NCBI GenBank assembly: GCA_963965975.1
Contig: OZ014419.1
Span: 7,210,150-7,274,149 of the forward strand
Length of the DNA: 64,000 bases
Source: Xestospongia bergquistia
Lineage: Eukaryota; Porifera; Demospongiae; Haplosclerida; Petrosiidae
Reading direction: 5' to 3'
A model generated the notes under the pieces. That model saw nothing but the letters and a program-made list of their open reading frames with translations, was not told where the DNA came from and made no database searches. Each line of letters opens with the position of its first letter. Within the stretch, counting starts at the first letter, position 1. The position numbers and the translations under genes were made by a program. Shown here piece by piece: positions 50,829 to 63,592 of this stretch.

Positions 50829-52864
50829 ATGTCTGTTGAGGAAGAAGAGTGGATATTAACTTTAGATCAGTTACCATATCTTTGTTTAATGAAAATTTGT
50901 GAGTTTTTAAAAGTTGATGATTTAGCTCGATTTTCTCGTGTATGCAAGGTAAAACGAGATATAATCTATGATGTCATAATTACATCACTTTAGACATGTT
51001 ATGAAGCAGCTACTGGGGAAGCATTATGGAGGTACCCAATGCCATATAAGGATATTATAATTTGTTTTTTAGAGGACATTGTCTGTCAAGATGGGCATTC
51101 TGTGATATTAATCAGATTCAAGATGGCGGTCAAAGGTGGCGGAGATATTATACAGCTCGTAGGAGGGTAGAAAATAGAATGGATCAGGGCCGACCTGTTC
51201 GTGATTATCGGGTATATAACTTCGATTTTTTAATGTCATGTGACTGTCACACGATAGGTCAAGTCATTGAGAGGTCATAAAGAAGATATTGTAACTGCTG
51301 TTAGTTTAAGCGGTTCTAGTGTGAACTGGGAACATCCTACGCCCCCTCTCATAATTAGTTTATCATTAGATTCAACTGTGCATGTATGGAGTGTAGCTGA
51401 GGTAAGTAGAAAAAAATTAGCTATAAAAGTGATCTTATATTATAATAGGGTAAGTCTATTTGGAGTGTAGAAGATCAGGGCATCACTTGCTTAGCTTGTG
51501 ACGATCAAACAAATATGGTTGCTATGGGTGATGTTACAGGTCATGTGACCTTGTATAATGCCACAGATTGGTCAGTTCAAGGTACATTAACATCAAATGG
51601 TTCAATAGCTGCTTTGAAATTTGGAAAAGTTCATTTAAAGCAATCAACTTGCAATATATTAATGGTAAGTTATAAATATTTAGAACATTTGACTCCGCCC
51701 ACTTGCAGGTCAGTAATATGATAACATCAGTAATTACTATATGGAATAGCAACTCGTTAGAGATGACCACACCCCTTGCTACATTATCATCGTCACATGT
51801 AACATGTTCTCATTTATTGCTAAGTGCAGGACAATGGTTAGCTGGGTATGATAAAACTAACAATATTATCCTAGTAAGCCCCTTTAATTAAAATAACATA
51901 ATTACTTTATAACTAGATATGGGATCTTTGTAAAATTCTGTCAGGTCCTTTGTCACAAGAGTCACATGATCCTCATGTGACTCTTCATCCACAAACACTT
52001 GGATCATGTCTATGGCTTCAACCTGGAGTCCTAGCTATGATGTCTACATCCCAACAACATTATATTATAGGGCAACCACTACCTGGACCCATTCCTGGAC
52101 CACCTGGACCCATTCCTGGACCACCTGGACTCATTCCCGGGCCACCTGGACCCATTCCTGTACCAGTTCCCTTACCTCATCCTCACTGGCAGAGAAGAAT
52201 ACATTTTCCAGTTGTTCAATCAGTGGCAGAAATGGAGGTGTGGCTAATTGAAAAACATATTGAAGAGGCTAAGAAACCAAGCAGTGATGTAAGAAATGTC
52301 ACATGATGTCATTATGATGTCGTTAATTAGGTTTATCAAGTTGCTCATATGTATGATCCACAAACAACTCAGTTAGAATGTACTGGTATCTGTACTGTAT
52401 TAAGACAAGCTAATGGATTATTATTAGCTGGTAATGATATAGGAACATTATTTGTGATAGATCCACAATCTGGAAAATGTCTACAACAATTTACTGATCA
52501 TAAAGGATCTATAACTGATGTATATGCTGTAAGTAATTGTGTTACATGACTCTCTGACTCCACCCACTTTTAATAGGATAGTTATCGTGTCTTGTCATGT
52601 TCTAAAGATTTCTCTATTCGTGTTTATCGTTGGATTAAACCTCAAATTGAGGGAGCCCCTTTAATTTTAGAGAGTCGTTATCAGTTATTAGGTGGATCAA
52701 TAGCTCACAAAACACAGTACGTTATTAATGAATTAATTAGGTTGTAATGATAGGGATAATTTTGTAGTGATGGTTTTCATCAAGTTATCTGTGACGCTGG
52801 TAGTTGTGTGGGTGTGGCTGGCAACGTGATGAAATTATATAATTTTATACATCAATTAGAATGA
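50829..52864 (+). CDS. F-box and WD-repeat protein with Gly-Pro-rich insert
   Basis: Probable substrate receptor of an SCF ubiquitin ligase. The N-terminal F-box is LDQLPYLCLMKICEFLKVDD followed by LARFSRVCK. A basic linker precedes WD repeats: SLRGHKEDIVTAVSLSG, LIISLSLDSTVHVWSVAEG, MGDVTGHVTLYNATDWSVQG, NIILIWDLCKIL, LLAGNDIGTLFVIDPQSGKC, HKGSITDVYADSYRVLSCSK and DFSIRVYRWIKP. Between blades lies a (PGPPGPI)-type proline/glycine run, then VVQSVAEMEVWLIEKHIEEA. I cannot match it to a named FBXW. About ten exons give a length of roughly 540 residues. Confidence 0.82.
52078..52163 (+). repeat. 24-bp coding minisatellite (Gly-Pro repeat)
   Basis: About 3.5 copies of CCTGGACCCATTCCTGGACC plus four bases, giving PGPIPGPP units in the F-box/WD frame. 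It interrupts the predicted beta-propeller between blades. Confidence 0.85.
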
Positions 52865-52962
52865 ATATTTTGATTTTTATATTTTGAGTTTATTGTTTCA
52901 TAATTTTGGCATACTAGTGACACTGGACGGTAATGGTGCTCTCTAAAGGGGCAGAGGTAATT

Positions 52963-53641
52963 CTATATTACATGTATTAGGACATGTACCATATTGGTAG
53001 TGGGTGTGGTTACTGCTTGTATTAATGGACTAGCTACTGTTTTATTAGCGACTGGTAATCGAAATGTTGCTGATAAAGTGACTTGAGGATTTGTTAGAGG
53101 CTGTCAAAAAAATAAAATAATAAATTAAAAATTATTTATTACCTCTTTTTTGCGATTTTTAACTTTAAAATTAGGACTTGTTAAACAATAGCGTTCTGGA
53201 GGAAGGCGTGGTCCAAATTTCTCTGGAATTAAAGGTAAAGGGGTGGAATTTTTCTTGCGAGCGACTTCAACAAGAAACTAAACAAGAAAATGATGTCATA
53301 TAATGTCATAATTATGTCACACACATCTCTAGGAGGTGGCGATGTAAACGAATGATCCATTCTTGACTGTATGGCTAGTCTTACATCAGATTCATCTATT
53401 TCAGTTTTATCAGCATGAGCTGAATAGATTTTAGCATCTTCCAGTATGTTCACAATATAACCTAATGACATCATCATTATTACACATTATGACATCCTCA
53501 CTTACGATAACTGAATTCTAACATTTGATGGATGACATTAGGCTCATAATCGACCACACCCATCTCTTTTAATATTGCTTCCATTACTGCAGCATCTCTG
53601 GGACCTCCTGCTGTAGCAGAGGAGAGATCTGAAGAGGCCAT
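52963..53641 (-). CDS. TAF9: Transcription initiation factor TFIID subunit 9
   Basis: A histone-fold subunit of TFIID and SAGA. The N-terminus ends [20 protein letters not shown]. The histone fold follows: [58 protein letters not shown]. The conserved block after it is [20 protein letters not shown] with [12 protein letters not shown]. The C-terminal tail is short and Thr/Val-rich. Four exons. It ends 98 bp from the convergent F-box/WD stop. Confidence 0.95.
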
Positions 53642-53691
53642 TGCTTGAAGTGGGTGTGGCTGATTTTGTAAAACTAATGGGTGTGAGCTGT

Positions 53692-53697
53692 CACGTG
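53692..53697. promoter_or_regulatory. CACGTG E-box between TAF9 and CUL3
   Basis: TGTCACGTGAT context, 51 bp upstream of the TAF9 ATG and 157 bp upstream of the CUL3 ATG. One of five such sites in divergent promoters of the window. Confidence 0.4.
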
Positions 53698-53853
53698 ATT
53701 TCTTCCTAAAATGGCTGCATAGTCATAGCCAGGTCATTCTTTGCTGATAACAGAGCGAGTTAGTACTCATTTATTGCGGGAAGATCAGGTCAACTAACAA
53801 AATATTCTGATCATACTGGATCTACAAAGAGATCTGTTCAAGAAGACAACTTC

Positions 53854-56800
53854 ATGATGAGTGGTAAGAAAGATGGAAAAATGAGGATCAGAGCCTTCCC
53901 TGTAAGTAATGCTGTCTATGTTACCATGGTAACTGATATATTTAAAGCTTCAAATGGATCCTAGATATGTGGATGATATTTTGAAATTATTGAGGAATGC
54001 AATTCATGAAATTCAAAAAAAGAACAACAGTGGTCTATCATTTGAGGAACTATATCGGTAATTTATGTTCATAATATGACGTAATGAATCATATTTTAAT
54101 AGCAATGCATATACTTTGGTGTTACACAAACAAGGTCGTAAGTTGTACACCATGTTAAGAGAAGTTATTACATCGCATCTTGTGTCTGAAGTAAGATTAT
54201 AACTGTAAGTAATAACTAACTCCACCTACTTGTTGATTAGGTTCGTGTGGATGTAGAATCATCACTTCAAGGAAATTTTCTAGATACATTAAATTTAGTT
54301 TGGAATGAACATCAAACTGCTATGGTGATGATAAGAGATATATTAATGTATATGGTACGTCATTTTATTAATCCATTTACTGGTCATCTATTCATTCACT
54401 TATCTGTCCATTTAGCTATTCATTCATCTAGCCATTTATTTATCTGTCCATTCTCCTTTTACCATTTATTTATTCATCCATTAGGATCGTGTTTATGTAC
54501 AAGGTAACGAAGAACTTAATGTATATGATCTCGGCTTAGTTCTCTACAAAGATGAAGTGAGTATAGTCTACGATATTATATTACTTTTCAATACTATCAG
54601 GTCTTACACTATTATCCAATACGTGAACATTTAAAGGGTTTATTACTGGAACTTGTGGATAGAGAAAGGAAGGGAGAACTGGTTGATAGGTGAGGGTGTG
54701 GTCAAGGGTGTGGTCAAATGACATCCTATCCTGTATAGAGGTGCTGTTCAAAATACCTGTAAGATGTTAATGGCATTAGGACTAAACAGTAAACGTGACG
54801 TGTATGAAGAAGATTTTGAAAAACCTTTCCTTCAAATGTCAAGAGAGTTTTATAAAGTACATTATTTTATTAGGACACACCTACTTTATTATTTATTAGG
54901 CAGAGAGTCAACGATTGTTGTCTGAAAACAGTGCTCCAGTCTATTTAAGGAAAGTAGAAGCAAGACTAACAGAGGAAGTAGAAAGAGCACGACATTATCT
55001 TGATCCAAGTACAGAGTCTAGAATTACCAAAGTAAGTTTTATTGACCACTCCTTTTATTAGTGTACTGCCCCTTAATTAGGTTGTTGAAGATGAGTTAAT
55101 TAAACAGCATATGAGGACTATAGTAGAAATGGAACATTCTGGTGTTGTTCATATGTTAAAGAACTTGAGAGTAGATGGTTAGTAGAAAGAAAGAAAATAA
55201 TATATTTTATTTCTTTATAGATTTAGCATGTATGTACAAGTTATTTTCACGAGTTGAGAATGGTCTTCAAAGTATTATTGAGCATATGAGTGCCTTCTTA
55301 AGAGAAACTGGACGAGCATTAGTCTCAGAGGAGACCAGTGTCGAAGCTACCCCTGGCAAAAATGCAACCTTGTATATTCAGAATCTCCTTGACTTACGAG
55401 ATCAATACAATAGGTTCTTAGAGAAATCATTTAATAATGATTCTTTATTTAAACATGCTATTGGAACGGTGAGTAAGTTCCATTAATTACTTTACTAATT
55501 AGTTTGTCTTAATAGGACTTTGAATATTTTATTAATCTTAATGAGAAGTCACCTGAATATTTGTCTTTATTTATTGATGAATTACTAAAAAGAGGAGTAA
55601 AAGGAGTAAGCCCCTACTATTAATTAAGTAATTATAATTAATATACTATTAGTATTCAGAACAAGAAGTGGAAGGCATTTTTGATAAATGTATTCTTTTG
55701 TTCCGATATCTTCAAGATAAGGTAAGGAGGTAGGGTCTTATGAAACCACACCCACCTAATAATTTAGGATGTCTTTGAGCGTTATTATAAACAACATTTG
55801 GCAAAGAGACTTTTATTAAATAAAACAATATCAGATGACTTTGAAAAGAGCATGATCTCAAAGTTAAAGGTATATCATACATCTTGTTGCTATGGTGATA
55901 ATTTTATTTAACTAGCATGAATGTGGTGGTCATTTTACCAGTAAGCTAGAAGGTATGTTCAAAGATATCAATCTATCTAGTTCTACAATGGAAAAATTTA
56001 GAGACTTTTTACAAACCAGTTCTGTAAGTTTATTTGCATCTGTTCATAGTAATTGCCATGCATTCATTTTCTAGAATGGTTTAGGTGGAGTAGATCTATC
56101 GGTTCGTGTACTGACCACAGGATGTTGGCCTACAGCTACAACATCAGCTCCTTGTATATTACCAACACCAGTAGCTGATGCATTTTCTGTATTCCAGAAG
56201 TTTTATTTATCACAGTATAGTGGACGCCAGTTAACTCTCCAAACACATTTGGTAATATGAGATGACATAACATGTAATTATTATTATTATAATAATTATA
56301 GGGGTTTGCTGATTTACATGCAGTATTTTATCCTCACAGTAAATGTGAAGCTAATTCAGGTCATCCTGTAGTTAAAAAACATATTTTACAAGTGTCTACA
56401 CATCAGATGACAATACTAATGTTGTTTAATAGAAAGCCAATGTTCACATTTCAAGTAAGTTTTTAATAAAGTGAAGTAATGAGACTAATAATTTGCTTAA
56501 TTAAAGGAACTAACTCAAGAAACAAATATTACTCACAAAGAATTAGTCAGAGCATTACAATCATTAGCTATTGGCCGGAGCTCTCAAAAAGTGCTGAACT
56601 GGCTCAATAAAGTGGGCAATGGAGCAGCAGGCAAAGATTTCAGTATGTACTGTTGTAGTAAGTATAACAATTTTAAAATTTGATTTGTTAGGCAATGGAG
56701 ATCAATTTGCTGTTAATGATCAATTTACTAGTAAGTTAGTGCGTGTCAAAATACAAGCTGTTAGTGCTAAAGGTGAAAGTGAGCCAGAGAGAAAGGAAAC

Positions 56801-57132
56801 TAGACAAAAAGTTGATGATGATCGTAAACATGAGTACGTACTTATACAATTATATCAAATATTCCTTCATCATTAACTCTATAGAATTGAAGCTGCTGTT
56901 GTTCGTATAATGAAAGCTCGTAAAAGACTAGCTCACAACAGTTTAGTAGCTGAATGTGTTGAACAACTCAAGAACAGGTTTCCACCAAATGCTATGGTTA
57001 TTAAAAGAAGAATTGAAAGTTTAATTGAGCGCGATTATTTAGCAAGATCATCTGAAGATAGGTAAAAAATATTTAGCATTTTATTTACATTACATGTATT
57101 TCTGTAGGAAAGTTTATGTTTATATGCCTTGA
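53854..57132 (+). CDS. CUL3: Cullin-3
   Basis: Scaffold of BTB-adaptor ubiquitin ligases. The N-terminus has [20 protein letters not shown] and [20 protein letters not shown], the BTB-binding CUL3 signature. Cullin repeats follow. The cullin homology domain has [40 protein letters not shown], and [15 protein letters not shown]. The C-terminal winged helix has [20 protein letters not shown], holding the neddylation-type Lys, and [20 protein letters not shown]. The last exon encodes only RKVYVYMP. Normal length, about 18 exons. One intron (54358-54483) holds a degenerate CATTTATTCATC repeat. Confidence 0.96.
54358..54483 (+). repeat. Degenerate CATT/CATC simple repeat in a CUL3 intron
   Basis: Pyrimidine-rich units such as CCATTTATTTATCTGTCCATT recur across the intron and run to the acceptor at TTAG. 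No coding content. Confidence 0.6.
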
Positions 57133-57227
57133 TGTATAGCAGTTACTTCTCTCTATCTTTCTCCCTCTGTTGTAAACTTTCTTCATACACAAATCAAATC
57201 TTAAACATTTGTGTTATAATTATGATA

Positions 57228-59139
57228 TCACTGTAGAATTGATGTTCTCATCATTTTATGACAGGGTGGGGAACAAAGCTGAAAAATGAAAGGAAGATTT
57301 TTTATTTGGAATGTTTCTTCTTGCACAGCATGTATTAGACGTAAACCACAGCCATGTATAGGTCCTTTACAATAATCACAAATACCACTAGGTCTGTGTA
57401 TATATAAATGTGATATAAAGTGTCTTCATAATATGATCATACTTATTTATTATATCTTTTATTGAGGGAGGTACTCTCTCTTGTGTTAGATGTAGACAGC
57501 AGAGATCAGCTAGAGTCTACAGACAAAATGAGCGCAGTTAATACCAGTGTTCCTGACCTGAGGTTGATTGTGTGTATTAGCTTTCCAAAGTAATGGATGA
57601 AAATAATTACTGTCTACTTGTAATAGAGTTAAATTTAGAGTTAGCATTGTTGATGGTAGTCCAGTAAGTTGATTACATTCAATATTAAGTCGTATTAAAT
57701 GTCTATAATGTGTAATAGAGAGAATTGTGGAAGAAGATATTTACTTTAATTTTGCGATGTCTGGTGAAATCCATTGTAAACTGTTGTGAGAAATGTCCAA
57801 CTCTTGTAATGATGTAACATCAAATAATCTGTTTTGTACTTATAACAGGTTTATAATACTGGTTTGTCAGTTTACCCTGGTGGTAGATCTGCTAATAAAT
57901 TGAATGGTATTGATAGGACTTGTAGTTTTTGTAAACTTTTAATTGCTATAAAAATAATAAAATAAATACTAGATATTCTATGTACCTGATGGTATTTCTT
58001 TAATAGGGTTGTTCCTTAATTTAAGCACTTTTAATTGAAGTAATTGACAAACCTCCAGAGGAAATACCTATAATAATATGTTATTATTAAGTGATATAAC
58101 ATTATGTGTACTTTGAAGTTATTAAATGATAAATTCAAATGTGTCAATGTTGTAATGAGTGAACTTAGGTCAGGTAATTCTGACAAAAAGTGAGCCTTCA
58201 ATGTTAACTTTGTACCACCATACATTATTGAATGTAATATAGCAACTTCTGCTGGATTAATTAATGGTCGACAAGTGTAATCTAGAAAGAGATGACATCA
58301 TAATGTCATCATAGATATAATAATGTACCAAATGGAGAGTTGTTTCGTTCTTCTCCACAGAAATATCTTGATCTAGCACCTTGTATAAATAAATCATCAT
58401 TATTATCATCATTGTCATGTAATTCTAGACTGTCAGTAGATGAAGTTTTTGATAATTCTGATATATCAATAATATCTTTCAAAATTGCATGAAATTCTAT
58501 AGGGACTGTAATGGACAGATAGTCAAAAAATAGATGTATACCTATCAATAATTGATATTGCGGTTTTCTTGTCATAGGTGATGGTAATAATTCTCCTGTA
58601 CAATGTATGGTTTATATAATTATGGATTATATTATGTCATTGAGTTAACCTTCTAAATTAACTGTATTGAGAGTGATTTGTTGAGGAGTGTGAGTAGCAA
58701 ACCAACTCGTCATTTTAAGATAATTTTCACGTGAAATCATTGCACTGTTTAACTTTGATTTAATGAGTCTGTCACATGATTGGTCACATGACTGAAGTAA
58801 GTCATTGAAAACAAACTTAGTAGGTGTGGTCATGTTTTCAGGAGGTTGGATTATGAATGGACTAGTCAGAACTTTACCTGGAGGTAAGGCTGGAGGACCT
58901 TTAGGTTGGAGAGAGTAAATATGAAATTGTCCTCTAGAAGATGGGGTGACATGATTAGGAGTGTTTCCAGGTGGGTGGGGCTGACTATCGGCTGTAATGG
59001 GATGAGATAAAGGATGTGGTCTACTCAGTGAAGACAATGTTGGTTCGTGTTTAATAGAATACTGTGGAGTACTCTTCAAGTATTTCTCTGATGGTGGGCG
59101 GGGCCTACGAAGAAGGGGTACCCTTTGACTTTTCTCCAT
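57228..59139 (-). CDS. Leucine-rich repeat protein, LRRC63-like
   Basis: The N-terminal half is Pro/His/Ser-rich and disordered (residues 1-160 from one exon). A helical-looking acidic segment follows. Leucine-rich repeats then run LITTLTHLNLSFNNFK, LLQLKVLKLRNNPIKEIPSA, LQKLQVLSIPFNLLADLPPG, DVTSLQELDISHNSLQWISP and LKHLIRLNIECNQLTGLPST. The C-terminus has a CDYCKGPIHGCGLRLI motif and FQLCSPPC, a Cys arrangement like that at the end of LRRC63 and relatives, possibly metal-binding. The stop is 95 bp from CUL3's stop. An X-box-like site lies in its 78-bp shared promoter with the Na+/H+ exchanger. Function of LRRC63 is not known to me. Confidence 0.75.
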
Positions 59140-59160
59140 TCTCCTTGTTGATTAACGGTA

Positions 59161-59174
59161 ATTACCATAGCAAC
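59161..59174. promoter_or_regulatory. X-box-like motif in the LRRC63-like/SLC9 promoter
   Basis: ATTACCATAGCAAC differs from the RFX X-box consensus only at its first base. It lies 22 bp upstream of the LRRC63-like ATG. A CACGTG E-box follows at 59184-59189. Confidence 0.4.
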
Positions 59175-59183
59175 CATATCAGT

Positions 59184-59189
59184 CACGTG
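59184..59189. promoter_or_regulatory. CACGTG E-box (CLEAR-like) near the SLC9 start
   Basis: AGTCACGTGAT, close to the TFEB-type GTCACGTGAC element. It lies 29 bp upstream of the ATG of an endosomal exchanger, which would suit lysosome/endosome gene control, but this is inference. Confidence 0.4.
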
Positions 59190-59217
59190 ATTCATCATAT
59201 GAACACAACACTAAGCA

Positions 59218-61899
59218 ATGGCTGATTCTTCTGCAGAGCGATGTTATCCTTTACTTCACGTTAACAACACACAAGATAACTGGAGATCTGTTTATGATAA
59301 CATCAATGAAGCAAACTTTAATATCTCGAACTATTCGCAATTAATTAACGGGACAGACGATGATAGTAAAGTTTATTATATGCCCAATATTGTATTGGAT
59401 GCTAGTGATCACAGATCAGAATATGTTCATACTCAAGATAGCAGTGCTCTATTACTGATATTGTTACTGCTTGCTATCACAATTATTACTATATGGATTT
59501 TTAAAGTAAAGAGGTTTAGAATTATGCACGAGACTGGTCTCTCCATGTGTTATGGTAAAAATAAAGTTATTTTAATTATTTGATATTTTTTATTATTGTT
59601 TAGGTATTATTATTGGTGTATTAATACATTATGTATATCCATCACAAAAACAAGATCAATATTATTTAGCTGTTGATGAAGATAGTTGTGATCCCTCTGG
59701 CCACACCCCTGTTCATACATTTGAAGTTGGTGATAGGGTTATATTAACCAGTCATGGTGGGGATGAATTTCGTTGTGCGATATCAAGTAAAATCTTTAAA
59801 ACAAGACAGGGAGATCGTATTGAGGAGGCAGTAAGTAATAGTTACACCCACTGTTTATTATTAATTCTTCCATAGCTCCTATTTGATCCTGAACTTTTCT
59901 TTTTTGTCCTACTTCCTCCCATTATTTTTTATGCTGGATATAGTCTTCAGAAGGTAAACTATTTCAAAATTGGTAATAATCTAATATTGTTATTATAGAG
60001 ACACTTTTTTCGAAATGTTGGGTCATTAATGATGTTTGCTTTTGCTGGTACCACAATCTCTTGCTTTGTAGTAGGGTAAGCGATCGTTTGACAGTCATAT
60101 GATATATCATGTGACTTAACAGTGCTTTGATGTATGGCTGGGTATTGAGTGGTATTGACAATAGTATAGCAGATTTAGCTGACAACCATAATGTATCTAT
60201 AGCTGGTAGTCCAGAAGGATTTGGACAGTCTATTATTCCTTCATTGTTATTTGGTTCTCTGATATCTGCTACTGATCCAGTGACAGTATTGGCTATATTT
60301 CATGATTTACATGTTGATCATGATTTGTATTCTCTTGTGTTTGGAGAGAGTGTTATGAATGATGCTGTTGCTATTGTTTTGTTTAGGTTAGTAAAGGAAT
60401 GTTGGGTACATTCAAAATACACTCCTGTTATTAGATCTGTTGATGAATATAGTGGAGAGGGTAATAGATTTAATATAGTTGCTCTCTTCCAATCTATTGG
60501 TTCATTTATTGGTATATTTCTTGGATCATTTCTACTTGGATGTTTCATTGGATTAGTGACATCATTAGTAAGTTCATTACAAGGTACTGACCCTTTATTT
60601 TCTTTTGGTTATTAATAGTTAATGAAATTTTCCAAGTTACGATACTATCCTTTATTGGAGACGTCAATGTTTGTGATTATGTCATATTCTTCTTTTGTGC
60701 TTGCTGAATTAGCTGGATTAACTGGTTAGTCCAGTTTATAATACAGGTTTTATCAAGCTTATTTAGGTATTGTTGCTGTACTATTTTGTGGTATAATGCA
60801 GTCATATTATACTTATATTAATATGAGTCATGAGTCACGACGAAGAACAAAGGAATTGTTTGAACTAGTTAATTTCTTGGCAGAAAACTTTGTATTTTCT
60901 TACATGGGTTTGTCATTATTTACATTTGAGAACCATCAGTGGGTACCTGGATTTATTGCCTTCTCATTTGTGGCCATTTTTGCTGGTCGTGTTATTAATA
61001 TATATGTATTGTCATTTCTACTTAACTTGGGCCGCTCAAAGAAAATCAGTTTTCGATTTCAACATATGCTAGTATTTGCAGGTAAACCCCTTGATTTATT
61101 AGTAATAATACTATTATTTAATTTAATAGGTCTACGTGGTGCTATTGCATTTGCATTAGCAATTCGTAATACACAAACTGAAGAAAGACAACTAATTTTT
61201 ACTACAACATTAATAATAGTAATGGCAACTGTATTAGTTTGTGGAGGACTCACAACATTAGCTCTACAATGTCTTAAGATTAGGTATTTTTTAAATTAAT
61301 TATTGTATTATTAATTACTAATTATAGGGTTGGTGTTCATGATGATGATGATGAATTGAATGAAGATGTAAGTATGACATCATAATGACATCTTTAAATA
61401 TTGTTCTATTGACAGGGACAAGTCATTCCATATGACAAACAAAAAGGAAACTTTTTGATTTCTAAATTTTCTCAACTCAACAAAAAGTAACACCCACTCA
61501 TATAATTAATAATGTAAGTATATTATTAGTTACCTTGTGCCTTTGTTTACACATCGTGGACGTCCACTGGATGAATTTTGCCCCTACTGGTGTGTTCCAT
61601 TAATTAAATGCTGCTCTAAATGTAAGCCCAAGCCTGAAGAGGTAAGTGGGTGTGGCTCATAATGGGTGTAGTCACTTTCATTATAGCTGGAGGAAGATTC
61701 AAGTGAAGAAATGTCATCATCATCATCAGAATCATCAGATGAATTTGAAGATGAACATGATAATGTCCTATCATTTCGTGACTCTGACTTTATTCAATCA
61801 CATCAATATGAAAGCAGCAGTGGTATGGATGAAGATATTGGACTAGGTTCAGACAGGCAAAGGCTAATCCATCATCATTCTGAGGAGTCCAGGCTCTGA
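59218..61899 (+). CDS. Endosomal Na+(K+)/H+ exchanger, SLC9A6/7/9 type
   Basis: Organellar NHE that alkalinises endosomes. The N-terminus is hydrophilic with NxS/T sites. The first helix is [20 protein letters not shown], then [20 protein letters not shown]. The organellar-NHE hallmark [20 protein letters not shown] follows. Transport-site motifs are [20 protein letters not shown] and [16 protein letters not shown]. Later helices include [20 protein letters not shown] and [16 protein letters not shown]. The cytosolic tail is acidic and Ser-rich ([18 protein letters not shown]). About 12 exons. There is no cleavable signal peptide. Confidence 0.93.
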
Positions 61900-62019
61900 C
61901 ATAAAAAAACTAACTAATAAAATTTGTAGGCGTGGCTAGGATTTCTAATGTGTGAATATAATATAAACAATATAGCAATTTTTTAGTGCTACAGTGTTCT
62001 TTTGACTTGAAATTGTTCG

Positions 62020-62310
62020 TTAAAGTCCCTAATGAAAAGGGCAAAATACAGTTACATTCAGTGAAATGTAGTACCTGTTGTTTTCGTGCATGCCCTGTCA
62101 ATCTCTTATCACGAGCCATCATTGCACGGTCCCATTCATCCATTAGATAACGTCTTGGCTGTGAATTAGCAAATATTAGTAACAAGATCATAATGACGTC
62201 ATACTTACTCTTCCATTGTTCTCCCATCTGTCAAGAAATTTTAGAGAGAGTCCAGTAACAGTTATACAAGCAGCTATTATGATAAACGAAGGTAGGGCCT
62301 CTGGCCACAT
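62020..62310 (-). CDS. NDUFA1: NADH dehydrogenase 1 alpha subcomplex subunit 1 (MWFE)
   Basis: A small single-helix accessory subunit of mitochondrial complex I. The start reads MWPEALPSFIIIAACITVTG, against the family's MWFE start. One membrane helix is followed by FLDRWENNGR, then exon 2 with RRYLMDEWDRAMMARDKRLT. The last exon adds only Gly-Leu-stop (62020-62028), chosen because it gives about 65 residues, near the usual 70. Reading through the donor instead would add an unrelated tail of about 40 residues. The start is 281 bp from the divergent dynein light chain gene. Confidence 0.8.
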
Positions 62311-62566
62311 TCTTCTAAACAAGGATGAAGTTTACGGAAGTATACCGGAAGCGTTCTGAAATTTGTATGCAAACGCAATGGAGAAATGAACAGTCAACTC
62401 CGTATACTACATTATGTCCTTCTCTTAGAATTCACTATTATTATCACAAATTTTAAAAGCACTAATTTTATTGAAACTATAGGTATGTATTAAATTGTCA
62501 ATCCATGCACAAATTTTGAAATTTAAATCCAAAAAGAATTACTAGTAAATTAGGTGGGTGTGTCGT

Positions 62567-62580
62567 GTTGCTAAGGATAC
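62567..62580. promoter_or_regulatory. Imperfect X-box-like site upstream of DYNLT2B
   Basis: GTTGCTAAGGATAC, two mismatches to the X-box consensus GTHNYYATRRNAAC. It lies 11 bp before the ATG of a ciliary dynein light chain gene. Confidence 0.3.
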
Positions 62581-62591
62581 CAGTAAATATA

Positions 62592-63141
62592 ATGGAAGAA
62601 AATGAACCAACTTACACGATTCGACCTAATTTTAAAGACAAGTAAGTAAATATATTTTTATACAAAAATTATTCTCTTTTAGATTTCGTCCAGCCTTCGT
62701 TAAGGAGGTATTACATAAAGTATTAGTTGATAAACTTCATGACAAGCAGTATGGCAGTGAGACAGAGTTATGGAGTAAAGAGATATCTGATAACATTAAA
62801 GAGAAATTAAAAGGTATCCTATATAAGGTGTTCATTAATACACGATTATTATCTCAATAGATTTATCGTTACAACGTTACAAATATGTAGTACAAGTTGT
62901 TATAGGAGAACAAAGAGGTGAAGGTGTCAAGTAATGTTTTTGTAAATCACTTCTTAGAATTGATTACAATTATTTTATAGAATGGGATCTCGCTGTTTCT
63001 GGGATATGGATACTGACAACTATACACAAGCTCTTTATATGAATGTATGCAGCAAATGATTCCGCCCACATTTTAATGAATTTTCTTGTGTAGGAAACAT
63101 TATTTGCAGTTGCTGTTGCATATGCAATATATTATTATTAA
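62592..63141 (+). CDS. DYNLT2B: Tctex1 domain-containing dynein light chain (DYNLT2B/TCTEX1D2)
   Basis: Light chain of the IFT dynein-2 motor, about 125 residues. It starts MEENEPTYTIRPNFKDKFRP, the family's conserved NT peptide. VLVDKLHDKQYGSETELWSK and EISDNIKEKLKDLSLQRYKY follow, then VVQVVIGEQRGEGVKMGSRC, FWDMDTDNYTQALYMNETLF and AVAVAYAIYYY. Five exons; normal length. Its stop is 33 bp from the opposing UQCRH stop. Confidence 0.94.
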
Positions 63142-63174
63142 ATAATCATACTAACACACTAAATGTCAACAATA

Positions 63175-63528
63175 CTATTTGAGTTTCTGGAACAAGTTCT
63201 TTGCAACCTGTAATAAATCATAACGAGATGAGTTATTAATGAGGGGTGTGGCTTACACAATGATCCACACAGTGAACAAAGTCAAACAGTTCCTGAGTAC
63301 AAGTTTCTGTTGTATTACTTCTACTTTCAACACGTTCCGTACACTCATCAAGTATTTCTCTTAACTTGACACATTCGTGTCTCTCACCACATGACTCCTT
63401 TAATTCATCTTGAGGATCAACTAAATCTTCTTCTTGTTCCACTTCCTAAACAAACACTTTGTTATAAACAACATTATTAATAGGAGTTTTACCTGTTCAA
63501 ACTCTTGAACCTGTTCTTCGTCAGCCAT
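63175..63528 (-). CDS. UQCRH: Cytochrome b-c1 complex subunit 6 (hinge protein)
   Basis: Acidic hinge subunit that aids cytochrome c1 interaction in mitochondrial complex III. The N-terminus is strongly acidic (MADEEQVQEFEQEVEQEEDL). The Cys-paired helical hairpin follows: CGERHECVKLREILDECTER, CTQELFDFVHCVDHC, and the end VAKNLFQKLK. Three exons, normal length. The start is 64 bp from the HSD17B12 ATG. Confidence 0.93.
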
Positions 63529-63592
63529 TTTGATTGTAACGGTCAGTGACGTAATAGCTTTATGAGCCACACCCCTCTTAAGTTGGAGCAAC

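Noticed and set aside
52006-52251. Frame with Trp-Thr-His-Ser repeats
   Set aside because: It is the shifted reading of the Gly-Pro minisatellite in the F-box/WD gene.
61910-62227. 105-codon read-through form of NDUFA1
   Set aside because: It reads through a good donor and intron. The spliced form ending Gly-Leu-stop fits the family length.
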